A stretch of 64,000 nt of DNA, taken from positions 70,556,001-70,620,000 of the forward strand of contig OZ231127.1 in assembly GCA_965153355.1 (NCBI GenBank). The letters are read 5' to 3'. Below the pieces are notes generated by a model. That model ran no database searches, was not told the DNA's origin, and worked only from the letters and a program-made list of their open reading frames with translations. Shown here piece by piece: positions 1 through 12,700 of the stretch. Source of the DNA: Flaccisagitta enflata (taxonomy: Eukaryota; Chaetognatha; Sagittoidea; Aphragmophora). Position numbers and translations under genes: made by a program. Position 1 is the stretch's first letter, and the number at the start of each line of letters is the position of its first letter.

Positions 1-737
1 TGGCTTATAATTTCACTTAAGATAATTACGATTATAAAATTAAATTTTTTTCATCAATTTTTAATTTTTGCATCATTTATCTTCATTTTTCTTACATTTA
101 AGTGAGATTTCAATCATCTTTCATGCAAAGATATTAATAATTAAAATGAATAAATCTATTTTTAGTTTAATAAATCATCATTTAATGATATTAAAAACAG
201 TCCAAAAGATGTGTTGACGCATAAAATTTTGTCTTCGTTTGCACTGTGACTTGGGAATCACCCAATACCGGTTAAACTGGGCTTCAGGATTTTTAAGCTG
301 ACGCAACAAGGTTGTACTTATAGCTGAAAGCATCTTCTTAAGCTTCAGTCAGCAATAAATCTCCAAGGGCAGAGTTATCTTCAATGGAATTTTGGACGTT
401 CAAACTGAACACCCCTAATCTTTGCCATTTCCGAAAAGGCGGCATCCCTCCTACGATCGTCTGTGTCCGCTACGTGCTGGATCTTGCGAAAGTTGTCTCC
501 TGTCCCAGAAGGAGCCACAAAACCAAAATGGTCTATTATAATACTAGTAGTAAGTATTGGGTGTAGTTGCTGTAAAATGTATTTTCGTTGTCCTAAAGGT
601 TCCTTGTTATGTATATGTTCAAGAGGTCATAGATACCAAGTATGGGTTAACGAAACCTGACGGATAAACGGATGCCTTAGGCATCGTGTGCAACACATAT
701 TAAAATTCGATTTCAAGGTCTATCTTCTTACACACAG
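1..737. other. AT-rich stretch upstream of the first visible transporter exon
   Basis: I see no supportable coding exon here. The first 200 bases are very AT-rich. The exon starting at 738 is preceded by a pyrimidine tract and a CACAG acceptor, so at least the end of this stretch is intron and the 5' exon or exons of the transporter lie to the left or were not recognised. Short open frames at 384-660 match nothing I know and are left out. Confidence 0.5.
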
Positions 738-3700
738 GTATTCTGCTTGTCGTCATGCGTGGTGAACATAACCATGCTATTTGCCTATTTACCTCAAATG
801 ATGAGAGATTTGGGGTATAAGGAGCAATCTCTGGGCGTCTACGCTGGTCTCGTGGCGTCCAGCTATTTCGTCGGCGCCTTTTTATCCTCCAACTTTTGGG
901 GATATGCCGCAGACGCGTAAGATTTTAGTGCTTCGTCAGGATCTTCTCTTTTTGGTCCACAAAAAGCATTGTGGAAGTAGGAAGGGAAAATTGGGGTGGG
1001 GCTGATGGTCTCGTGGTTGAAGCTTATTCTGGTCGCTGAGAGAAGACCTAGTAGCCTAAGTCTGTCCCCAGTTTGCTTGATTGTCTGATGGCCTCACCTC
1101 CTCATTAGTTTAAACTTTGGGTTTTAAGGTTTCGTATTTCTTCAACAGTTATGGTCGTAAACCGGTCATTCTGACGTGCTTACTCGGGACTTCCGTGTGC
1201 ACTCTTTGTTTTGGATTCTCTTTCAATATTTATTGGGCTGTGGTTTCCAGGTAAAAGAATGTTAACCATATGACAACGTTTGAAGATGGCACATGCTGAT
1301 GCAAACCGTTTTGTTGATAAGTTGCTGATCCTCGTTGACTGATCTTTTTTGGGCAGCGGCCCCGCAGGAGTCGATGACCTATGCTTTCACACATATAGGG
1401 AATTTTCTTCCCTTTACCTCCTCTTCCTCCCCCCCTCATTTGCCCAGTTCTGCCAAATCTGCCTAATTATTCCAAATTCTACCAAATTGCTAAATCCTGG
1501 ATCCTGCCAAACTTTGTAGAATTCTGCCAATTTCAGCCAAAATCTGCCAAATATTGCCAATTTTTGCTGAGTTCTGCCAGATATGGCTAATTTCTGCTGA
1601 GTTCTGCCAGATATAAAAGATTTACTCACATAACGGTCATGTAGAAAAAACAGGAATAAAAACAATAGAAGAAGAAAACAAATTTGGCTATCCCCCCTCC
1701 CAGTTTCCTGGAGGTTGAGAAAATTCCTCATATCTGTAAAAGGATAGTAGTCCAGGCTCTAAAGGGAAAGGAAAAAAAAATCTCGGTATTTGTGGAAACA
1801 AGCGTGGAAATTTGCTTACAGGGTCAGTTTTTGGTGCTGAACAAGATGGGTACACTGTCAAATTTTGAGTGTACCCATCTAAAAAATGTTCAACAAAAAG
1901 CCATAAAATTTTAGTGAAGAAAAATATGGGTTTTTTCTATTTGCATGCAAAATTTTAGTCAAATTGGTTCAGTAGAAGCGGAGATATTGCTGCTTAAAGT
2001 CTAGGCCTGTTTTTTTTACAAATGCTGTTTTATTTTTTGCGCAAAATTATAAGCACCGATCTTCCGCTCAATCAATGCTTACTTGAGGGGGCAACTGAGT
2101 TGGCATGCCGGGACTCCATGCGATAGATATTGAGTCATGTCATAGAGTCTCAGGGTCTATTCTATTTTAGTATGCTGTATACCTATGAGGCAAAAGGCGG
2201 AAAAGCATAAGATGATTAGAACGCGGCCAATAGGCACCGATGGTAAGAGTATGCGTTAGTTGATAGATCCAGTATTAGTATGAAAGTTAGTATAGAGGCT
2301 ACACATAAACTCGTGCTGAGCTGATCTAATGCTAAATGGAAAATGGGATAGAAGCATGATCTTAGCATAGGCGCATATAAAGCAAAGCGAGGAAAGGCAA
2401 GCAATGAGTATGAAAAGCGTTATGAATATATAGATGAACGATGAGAGTTTATTCATGCACGGATTCGGGTCTTACAGTTACTCTCTCCTTTTTATGTGAG
2501 AGACCCGCGAACCAAATTACTGTGGGAGAGAATTTTGAACATGATCCTGTAAAAAAAAACTCAGTATCTCCGAGACTTCACTCTTGGCTCTTCCTCGCGG
2601 TCATGGCCACGTCTACGCATTTGGCGATCTCTTGGATCGATCTTCCTCATGTCAACTCCACCGAGGCCGAGAGCTTCGACGCAAAAACGGTAAATTAGCG
2701 CAGCGTCGATGGCTCGATGTCGCAACGCTACGTGAGACGGAATCGAGAATGAAGAAAAGTTCCTTCCGCGGCGGCAGTAGCTACCGGCAACGATTGAGGC
2801 GATTCCGGAAATGGAAGCGTTGACGTTTTCGTATCGATCAACGAAGTCACATGCGTCGACGACGTTAGACGGGACCCACTTGAACTCATTCTCGAAGATG
2901 GACATCGTAACGTCTTTTTTGAAAACGAAGACTCTTTTCTCCATAACCTCGCGGGACAGCAGCCTCACGACTTGAGAACGGACGCGACGGGAATGCCGAT
3001 GGAAGTAGAAAAACGTACGCCACTGGAAACGAAAGACGAGGAGGTCGGCGTCAGAGCTACCACGGTGGTAATACGCCACGAAATGCGCAGCGTCGGCGAC
3101 GTAAGTACCAAATTCCTCCACCGCAGCGTCATCGTCAATGACGGTCATTTTACCGCCACCAAAGCGGTGCAGCCCAGCGTCGACCGGGGACTTGCAACCG
3201 GGTTTGAACATATTCGCCGTCGCCACAGTTTCGTACGAAATACTCTTCACTTCGGCGATGAACTTAGCCAACGGGTCAGACACCTGTGCCAGATACTGAA
3301 CACAGTGCCGAAAGTCGTCGTCGTCGATAGCGATTTTCGCGCAGAGGTGATAGAAATCTTCGATTTCCGTTTCACCTTTCAGATAACATTCAACGTATTT
3401 TTCCAGCGAAACGCGAATTTCCAACAAATGCGTCTCACTTGGAGTGTCAACTCGTAGGGCTTTGCATACATTTTTAATGAAATCTAAAACGTGAATGTCT
3501 CTAATCTTCGCCACCGGCATCGGGATGTAATTTTCCTTGAAGCAATCGAATTTTCGCATTTCCTCCAAGATCGTTGGCAGCTGCTGGGAGCTGGTGGCAA
3601 CAAATTTCACCAAGTCTATTATTTTGTCGTCTGGGAACTTAATCACAGCTTTCTCCAGCGTTTCCTCCTTATACGAGTTGAAGATGCAGTCGAGAATGAT

Positions 3701-6700
3701 GATGGGGTCAAAGCAATAAAAACGAAATTTGACGATGATGTTGAGACGCGCTTTTCCCATCGTGTTTTCCCGGAAAAGACGGAGGATAAACGAACGCGCT
3801 TCCGTCGCATCACTCAGAAGGGAGATCATCACTCTTCCTACTTCAAATGCCGTACTTCTACGGTCGTGGCGACTAAATTCCACGAGCAACGCGACAAACC
3901 GATTCATCGTTATTCTATCCGACGTTGACACCAAATCATCCAAGATCTCGTAGTATCTCGCCTCATCAGCGTCGCGAATTCTCGAAAAGACGCCGTTAAC
4001 CAATTCGCGATTGTACAAGCGGATACTTTCCTCCTTTGACAGCCTTCGATTTGGCAAGGGGTCACCGGCTTCTCTCTGGTTAGATGAGAGCCGGGAAGTC
4101 GACGGCAACGGCGCTGGATCAACCCTCGGGCATGGGGCAGGGGCTTCAGGCGTCGGAGGCAGAACCGGACGGGGCGGTGATTGATGCCGAGAAGGAGGAG
4201 GAGGAGGAGGAGGATCAAGACGTGCTTGAGCCGAACGAGATGAGAGGTTTGGGAGAGATAGAGAAGGAGCTGCAAGGCGGGTTGGATAAGAGATCAAATT
4301 AGAGGGTAACGGTTTTTGCAAATTAAGACTCATTAAGCTTGGGGGGCGCGAAATATGGTTTGGGGATTGGAATTTAGGAGTCAAATTAGACACAGAGACA
4401 GATTTAGGCAATGGAACCTCTCTTACCATGACAGTATCCTTGCGTTGCAAAAATACAGTATTACCTTTTTTAGCTTTTATAACTTCAGAAACTCCTACCG
4501 TTTGTCTGAGTCGTTTACCACTAGCTGATCTTCTTTTAAAGCACATATCGTCACTATCAGCATCTGAGTCCACACGGCGTTCTACCGGTGAATTTTCAAG
4601 AACTAATATTTCTTCCACATTACCTTCAACAGCCATACGGGGCTTCACACTAGCTCCAGGTTCCCCGTGAGTCTCGATCCGAGAAACCCGAGTCGACGAA
4701 GGTGATGATGATTTCGCCGGCACTAGAACGGCGTCGTCGTCGCCGATAACGACAGTCGGCGTCGGGGGCGGTAACGGCGCCGGGCGCGCATTCAGGCTTA
4801 ACAGCGAATGCGGGAAAACTCTCTTAAGCTCGGGATCTACTCGCTTCAGGACGTACGGCTTCACGTCGTTCTTTTTCTCACGAATCATTTTTGCTTCACG
4901 CGCGAGCATCTTCTTCGTACACCGATATTCCAAGATTCTTTTCTGCGACGATGCCATCTTATCTTGAATACTCGGGATCGCGACGAACATCCTCTCGGCC
5001 ATCGAGCGTTCTGCTGATGCCGAGGCTTGCGACAAATCCTCTAAACGCGGTGTTGATCTCATAAGCTCGACTAGTGCCGAGACTGCATCATTGAAAGAAT
5101 GCGAGTTCAACAACCTTGGCTCACCCACCGTTACGGCGAAGCTACCGGCGGTTACTCCAAGTTCGCCGATAAATTCTAAAATCGCATCCAAGGGGCGAAC
5201 AACATCATTACCCGCATAGAGAAGGTTTCGTTCGGGGATGAGACCTTTCGCTTCGATAAAGTCGGCGAAGTGATTACGGTTGCTCGGCGTTTTGTCGAAG
5301 AACCGCGTTGAGTCGACAAATTCCACAAAGTCTTTCAACGACGCGTCGGTGATAATGCCTTTATCTCGATGATTCAGCCACGCAACTACCGCTTCTGGGC
5401 CACGGGACAATGCATCGGCGAAATCGAAAAGACGGGTCGTCTCAATTACTCGGATGTTCTTAATCTCATCGTCGTTGAGGAACAAAGCTTTCGCTACGAT
5501 AGCAGCGTCGCGGGCAGCACTTTTACCACCGAAAATGAAGTTACCCGCGCGGAATATTTTAGGTAAGGCAGTGGGAAAGCTTTGAGAGAAGATATATTTC
5601 GGATCCTCATCCGTTGATTCCTGACGCGAATAAAGCTGAAAAATTGCGGCAAAGATCTCGCCGTCGATGCAAAAGCCAAGCTGGAACATCGCCGGCTCCT
5701 GTTCATCATTATTAAATTTTCCTTCGCAATCTATCGTAATGATTACATCGTCGCTCTGGGTCATCGATGCGGAGAGCAATCGCTCAACCACCGAGTTCAC
5801 TTGCGCGTGCGAACGGACGTGGGTAATTCTATTCCTTTCAATGCCATCTAGTTTTACATTAGGCTTTTTCAACGATACCCGCCGATACCATCGCGCGATC
5901 CGTTCCAGATCGGACGACTTTGTCGGATTGCTGCATGGCCTGTCTAGATCCTTTACCGACACCTCTGGAATTTGCAGGTCACGGTCGGCGTAGATAATGA
6001 GGGCGCCATCCTTAAACTCGTCGGGGTTGTTGGCGTTGTCACCATAAAAATCTTCCGGGTCACGATTGAGGACGGGAGGCACATAGTCAGGATCGTGGGA
6101 CGCCAATGCCATGTGCAAAAAAGCTGCATTTTCGCGGTTTCTTCTGTTTCGTTTTGAGTTTTTACCCATGATTACTACTTACCAACTACCATAGGCAAAA
6201 ATGAAGGATGAGAAACAATTGTTAAAGCAGGATAAACGGACATAATGGATTTTAACATTGTCAGGGTCAGCGGACAAAGTATTTCCAGGAGGGGTTTCAG
6301 TTTTCACGTGATTAGGGAGAACGGTACTTTTAATTAAACCAATTGTCTTTTCCAATGTTACTCTAAACATCGCCATTTTGCCTCTAACACTTTAACCAGT
6401 TTCTAGGACTAATACAAAACACGTTGGGATACAGTGGTAAATCCCGTTCCAGGATGTCCACGCAGGAAAAAGGATAACATCAGGATTGCGGTTCTTCCAT
6501 GGAGGGGTTCTTCGCCTATAATTAGGAGAAAGGAAGTTGATTTATAACATTGCAATATTGTTTTGGGTATTTACTAGCCAAATTAGGGTGAGATTATGTC
6601 AATAGAAAAAACTCATTTCACATTCACTCGATTTCTCTTCCAGCATTCATACTCAAGATTTTTCCATTTCCACGTATTTCATACTAAGACAGCTTAGTAA

Positions 6701-9700
6701 GCACTTTCAGATCCAACCTGCAATGTCGACTTTGAAATACTTTTGCGCATGATTCTTGGCCATTTGATGTTGTTGTCCGACGTCGGCGATTTTACCATGG
6801 ATAGAAAACGTACACCGGATACCGGTATGGTCTCCTGGGCAAGGGGGGGGGGACTGGGGCTCAGGGGGGGGGGTGAGAGGAAAGAGAAAGGAACGAAACA
6901 TGGATGATGGATTAAACTGCAATGATGCAATTCAATGTCTAGCTGAATACAGTGGGCAGGAAGGGGGGGAGGGGAGGGGAAAATTTCAATGGGTCAACCT
7001 CCTAACTACCATTAAGCTACCAAGAATAAAGAACACAGATTGGTTATTGTTTTGGTGTACTGGACAACTGGGGATCAATGTTTGCATCGTCTGCAATTGA
7101 TTCAACTCTTCCAACACTCGATTTAGGGGCAGGTCCAGCTTCTGCTCCACTGGGGGTGTCATTTTTTCGCATGTAATACGAAAAAGGATTCAGGATACTC
7201 AAAACACTGCTAGCTTCTGAAACATTGGAAGGCAAGGAATTAACAGAAACACGAGCAATTTCATTAACAGACGGTTGGACCGGAATTGGTTCATCAAAAA
7301 TTTGCGGGTTAGCGACATTACGACGAATCAAGTCATGGGATGAAAAGTCAGCAATGGGGTTAACAACAGGGGGGCTTTCGTCAGATGTGTCAGTCAGATC
7401 GTCCATCTGAATGTTGCGGTTAATCAGCTTCTTTCCCGTTGTCACCAGTTCGCTCATGCCTTTGTTGATGTTGTCTTCGTCGATTCGCATCTGTCTTTCT
7501 CTTCGGCGCGTCATTGCTCCAGCATACGGCTCCGTTTTTGATCGGACGTCTTGCGAGCGTATTCGGCTGCCGGGATGATTTTTCCCGGTACCTTTGTTTC
7601 TGCTTGGTTTGTCACTGCGAGTCGATGTTGCTTGGGCTCCAACTTCGTGTTCTCCAACAGGGACGACTTCTGACGTTTGATTTGACGGGTGGGCAGCAGA
7701 TGCCGTTCCAGCATCAACTGACCTGGTAGCGTCAAAACCGGGCACAACTTCAGCGTTAGGGTCCACATCAGCGGCTGCTTCGGCGCCACCAGTTCGGACG
7801 TTTTCGCTCGGTGCGGGGTGGTCGTCTTGCAAGTCGGCTGACGTCATCGCCATGGAGACAGACAATGCTAACGGCTCCACCGGTTTACGCTGACGGCGGT
7901 GTTGGGGGCGTACCGGCTGGTATCCGTCGAATACGTCATCCTCCAGCGCATCGTTGTCGGTGTCTTCAGAATCTTCACCTGGAGCTGGAGTTGTCGAATC
8001 GTCCATCTCGGGCTGAGTGGAGCTTTTGGGATTGACCGAGGCGACTGGTGCGAGGGCAGGAGATGAATCCTGATGTTCGAGCTGCGATGACGTATCCACC
8101 TGTCTCGGGTCAAGCGGCGGGATTGAGGGTAATTCTGAGACGCTCGCCGTTCCAGCGAGGGACTCAACAGAACTTGACCAAATTGATGAAGAACGGGCGG
8201 GGGAATTCACTTTATCGGCTTCGCTCGTTGGGACTCTAGGTGGGTTCGCCTCTCTGACGTTGTCAAAGAGCCAAGCTGGTACCATAGGGGGCTCTTCTGT
8301 TGGGGACTTGACACGGTTAGAGGGTGTTGGGGCGTCTTCCGATTCGAGCAAGTTCATGACGGCCGCCACTGCTAGCCAGTCATCCGGTCCGTCAGACACG
8401 GCCTGGCGACGTCTTGTCCTGTGCGCAATTGGCTCAGCGGGCTCACTCGGGGGGGCAACTGCCACGGAGATGCTTGGCTTAGTAACCAGTGACAACTTCA
8501 GTTGCTCGTAGTTTCGAACACACTGCTTGCCATCATCCTTCTTGCATTCGTAAGTAGTACCGCTGTCTCCCTTAGGACCAATGCGGCGCCTTACGACTTC
8601 CATTTTGTTGTCCCATCGGGGCTCAAGTTTTTCTCGCAAACCATCTGGGACCGCTTCGTACACCTTGTCACCGGCTTTGAGGGGTTTGTGCTTGGCCTTC
8701 TTGTTGTAGGCTTCTACCTCCTTTTCTCGGGTCATGATAATGCGACGTCGCGCTTCGTCGTAGCATTCCTTCGATCGGCTCTTGGATTCCTCGAAGAATT
8801 TACGGAGGCTCTTGTCGGTGATGGTTTTGGCATCCACGTCGACAAACGTGGGCAGTGGAGGCTCCCGACCATACATGAGCAGGTAAGGCGACATCTTGCT
8901 GTTTGCTCGAGGGGTGGTGTTGTACGCCCACTCAGCATACTGGAGATGATCGACCCAAGTTTTGCCGTGTTGCATCAGGCGTTTTCGCAGGTCCTTGATG
9001 AGGGTGCGGTTAAACCGCTCCACAGCGCCTTGGCTTTGTGGACGGTAGGGTACGCTCGTACGTTTCTTGGCTCCAACAACTTCGCACATCTTCGTGAGCA
9101 GGTCCGAGGTGAACTCCTTGCCATTATCGGATGTGAGTAGGCGGGGAGGGCCGATTAGGCAGGTCAGGTTTTCGAACGCTCGACAGACACCTTCCGTGCT
9201 CTTGTTTTTCAGCTTGTACAATTTGACAAAGCCTGAAAAAACATCGATGAACACCAGCACGTAAAGATATCCTTGGGTGGTGAGGGACAGCTTTAGAAGA
9301 TCGCACATTACCCAATCCCACACGTTGTTGGCTTCCAAAGGGACTCGGGGGGTGCGGTTCCTGGGAACGGGTTCACGTTCCTGGTCGCAGATTGTGCAAT
9401 TGGTGACGAAGTCTTCGACATCCTTCTTAATGGTGGGCCAGATGGCGTAGCGTTTCAATTTGAGCAGCATTTTCTCCGGGCTGGGGTGTCCGGCCATGTA
9501 CTCACCGTGTAAGTCCAACATGACCTCATCCTTCATGGATTCCGGGATCACCGCTTGAAGCACATGCCCGTGGATAGATTCGCTGTAAGAACGCCTGTAG
9601 AGGATGCCTTTTTGGAGGGAAAGGAAACCAGCATTGCTAACGTACCAACTGTTGGGGAAGCTTCGAGGGATGCGCCTGCGGTCTTTTAGATACTTTTTCA

Positions 9701-12700
9701 CCTCAGAGATGACCGGGTCTTCGTCCTGTTTGGAACGGAGCCTGGCTCTAGCATCTTTATCGGCATTGATCGTGACCGCGGAGTGTTCATCCTCTTCGTC
9801 CATTCCAAGGAGGGCAGTAAACGCCTCGTCGTCGACAGCTTCTTCATCGTCGTCGCCTCCCATGCGACTGAGGGCGTCGGCGTCGGCGTGGATTTTGCCC
9901 TGCTTGTAGAGGAGCTCGAATTCATATGTATCGAGCTCCATTGCCCATCTGGTCCGTCGACCAGTTGGGTCTTTTTGCTGATCCACCTTCTTCCAGGCTA
10001 GCAGGGGACGGTGGTCAGTAACTGCAATGAACGCGGCATGCCGTAGATAGTGCGCATTGGCTCTGATTCCACATAGGAGCGCGAAGAATTCGCGATCATA
10101 TGTGGACCAGCGCTTTTGGGTCGCCGACAATTTCTTCGACCCATACGTAATCACCTTTTCCTTACCGTCGATCTTTTGGGTCAAGACGTAACCGATCGCT
10201 CCGATGGAAGCGTCCGATTTGATGATGAACGGCTTAGAAAAGTCGGGATAGGCCATGACTTGTTCGGAGGTAAGGATTCGTTTCAGGTCCTCGAAGGCTC
10301 TTTGATGTTCCTCTTTCCAGACGTACGCTACTCCATCGTGCGTCAGGTCCGTCAGACACTGAGCAATTTTTGAGTAGTCTTTCACGAACTGCCTGTAGTA
10401 GCCGGTCAAGCCAAGGAACGTTTTCAATTGCTTGGCGTTTTCAGGGGCATTCCAGGCTCTGATCTTCTCAAGATTTGCGGGGTCTGGGGAAACGCCGTCC
10501 TTCGAAAGCAGGTGTCCTAGGCAGACAACAGAGTCCTGGGCTATGCTGCACTTGGAAGGGTTGAGTTTCAACCCAGCGCGCTCCAATGCCGTAAGGACTT
10601 GGTCAAGGAAGAACATGTGGTCTTCCATGGTATTCGATGCGACCAATATGTCGTCCAAATAGGACAACACATGTTGGGGTGGGAGGCCCCGGAGAACCAA
10701 TTGCATAAGGGCGCAGAGGGTACTAGGGGAGTTTTTAGCGCCCATTGGGGCAACTAAATACTCCAAATGCATACTCTCCGTTGAGAACGCAAAATATTTG
10801 CGATCCTTCGGATGTATGGGGATTTGCCAGAATCCTTTCGTCAAATCGAGAGACGTAAAGAATTCTGGCTTATCCAATTTTTGGAGGGAGTCTTCAATCC
10901 TGGGGAGGGGAAAGACAACCTTATTGCACCTATCATTGATGCGTCGGAAGTCCGTGAGGAACCTCCAACCGCCACACTTCTTCCTTGCCAACAGGATTGG
11001 CGCAGAGAAAGGGCTAGTGGAATGAGCAATGACGCCGTCAGCGATCATCTCATACGCTTGGTTATCAATGGTCTCACGGATCTCAGGCCTAGTACGATAA
11101 GCGGGGACATGAATCGGGGGTTGGTCCTTATCCTTCAGATTTGCTCTGTAGTGAACTAGGCTGGTTCGGCCATAGTCACGGTCATGGCGAGAAAAGGCTT
11201 TGGCATGCTTAACTTCCAGGAGCTGTTTTAGCCTGGCTTTGTAGGGGAGGGCTCTCTTAGAGAGTTTGGACCAATCAATGTGAAGCTTTTTGGCACCAGT
11301 TGGGATACTGTTATTCGAACCAGCGGGGTCAGGGGGCTTAGGGGGAGGAGTGTCTTGGGGTTCACAAGACGGGACTGTTCGCCCCGTTTGCGGTTGAGTA
11401 GGGGGGGGATCACAGATTATCTCTTCAATGCACTCATCGTCGTCATCATTACCCTCATTCAGACAGGGCTCGTCCGGGGCTTTTGCCTCGGTTTCGGCTT
11501 CGGCTTCTGCCGGAGCATTATCACCATACTGGCAATACATCTCAGTCTGAATGACACCAACGTCCATCTCCTCTTTGGTGTGAAACTTGGCGAAGCCAAG
11601 CACTCTACCTTTTTCCATTCGGATAGGGTACTTCTGACAATTGATGAATTCAGTGGGGAAGAGACCATCGGACACGACACTCAAGCAACGATTGGCCCAC
11701 ACATCACTGGTTGCATGGTTGAACGGTTCAGTTTCAACAACGCTGGACACGCAGTCGAGGTTATCAGTCATTGCTTCAACTTTGCAGATCGCCTTGCTGT
11801 TAGCAGGGACGACAAAGTCTTCTGCAACTCTGTAATAGCATCCGCTAATTGCGGCAGTATCGGGGATCAGGGGGGCAGAGTCACCATATTTGGGGAAGTC
11901 AACCGTACCATTAGCGGGGTTCATAACCGCTCCACTGCTGGAAAACCAATCCCAGCCCAGAAAAATATCCTGGACTAGGCCCTTGACGACACGGAAATTG
12001 GTGGTGTGGAACCTCCCGTTGATACGGAAAGCCACGTTTACAATACCCATGGTCAACACCTTGGAGCCATTGATTGCGTGGCCCCTGGTGGTTAAGGGAC
12101 GATAGGGACGGGACTGAAGGTGAGGACTTCTCAAAAAGAAATCCTCGGACATGGCACTCTTTGAACATCCTGTGTCACCAACCACTCGTTGAGTGATACG
12201 GTGCTTACCAACTTTATCAACACGAATCTGGATGAGGAATTCAGCTTTGTAACGGGGTTTGGGGTCTGGAGGGGGCTTAGAGGATTGGGGATGGTTGGGG
12301 GTCGGGGATGCAGAGGTCTCGGGTGAAGAATTGGATTTCTTACGTTTACGTCTCTTGGGACGGGATTTACGCTTATTTACAGTATTTACAGATTTGTCAA
12401 CGGGGGCTTCATTGCTCAAACCGACTCCAGAGGGCCCCTCTTTGGAGTCGGGAGTCAGTTTCCCCTACGGCCAGAGCCGCCAGTGGCGCCTCTAGGCTCG
12501 TCCTCAGGGACAGACTCTGCGGAGCTCTCTTCGTCTCCCGTATCGATGGCGCGGTAAGTGTCGTTACGATTCTGCCTGTCGCGACTGTTGCCGCGATTAC
12601 CACCATTGCCGCTGCGATTGTTATTACGCCCGTCATTGCGACGGTCGTCTCGCCCGTCACGGCGGTCATCACGGTTGTCACGGCGGTCATTCCGACCGTC

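Noticed and set aside
2216-2456. Hydrophobic small ORFs in the LTRs
   Set aside because: Present identically in both LTRs and without support; they fall in the regulatory repeat.
2561-6169. ORF3 as an envelope glycoprotein
   Set aside because: No signal peptide, no membrane helix, no Cys-rich ectodomain. Nuclease motifs are present instead.
8502-9140. 212-residue plus-strand ORF and others opposite pol and ORF3
   Set aside because: Antisense shadows of strongly coding minus-strand frames; no motif.
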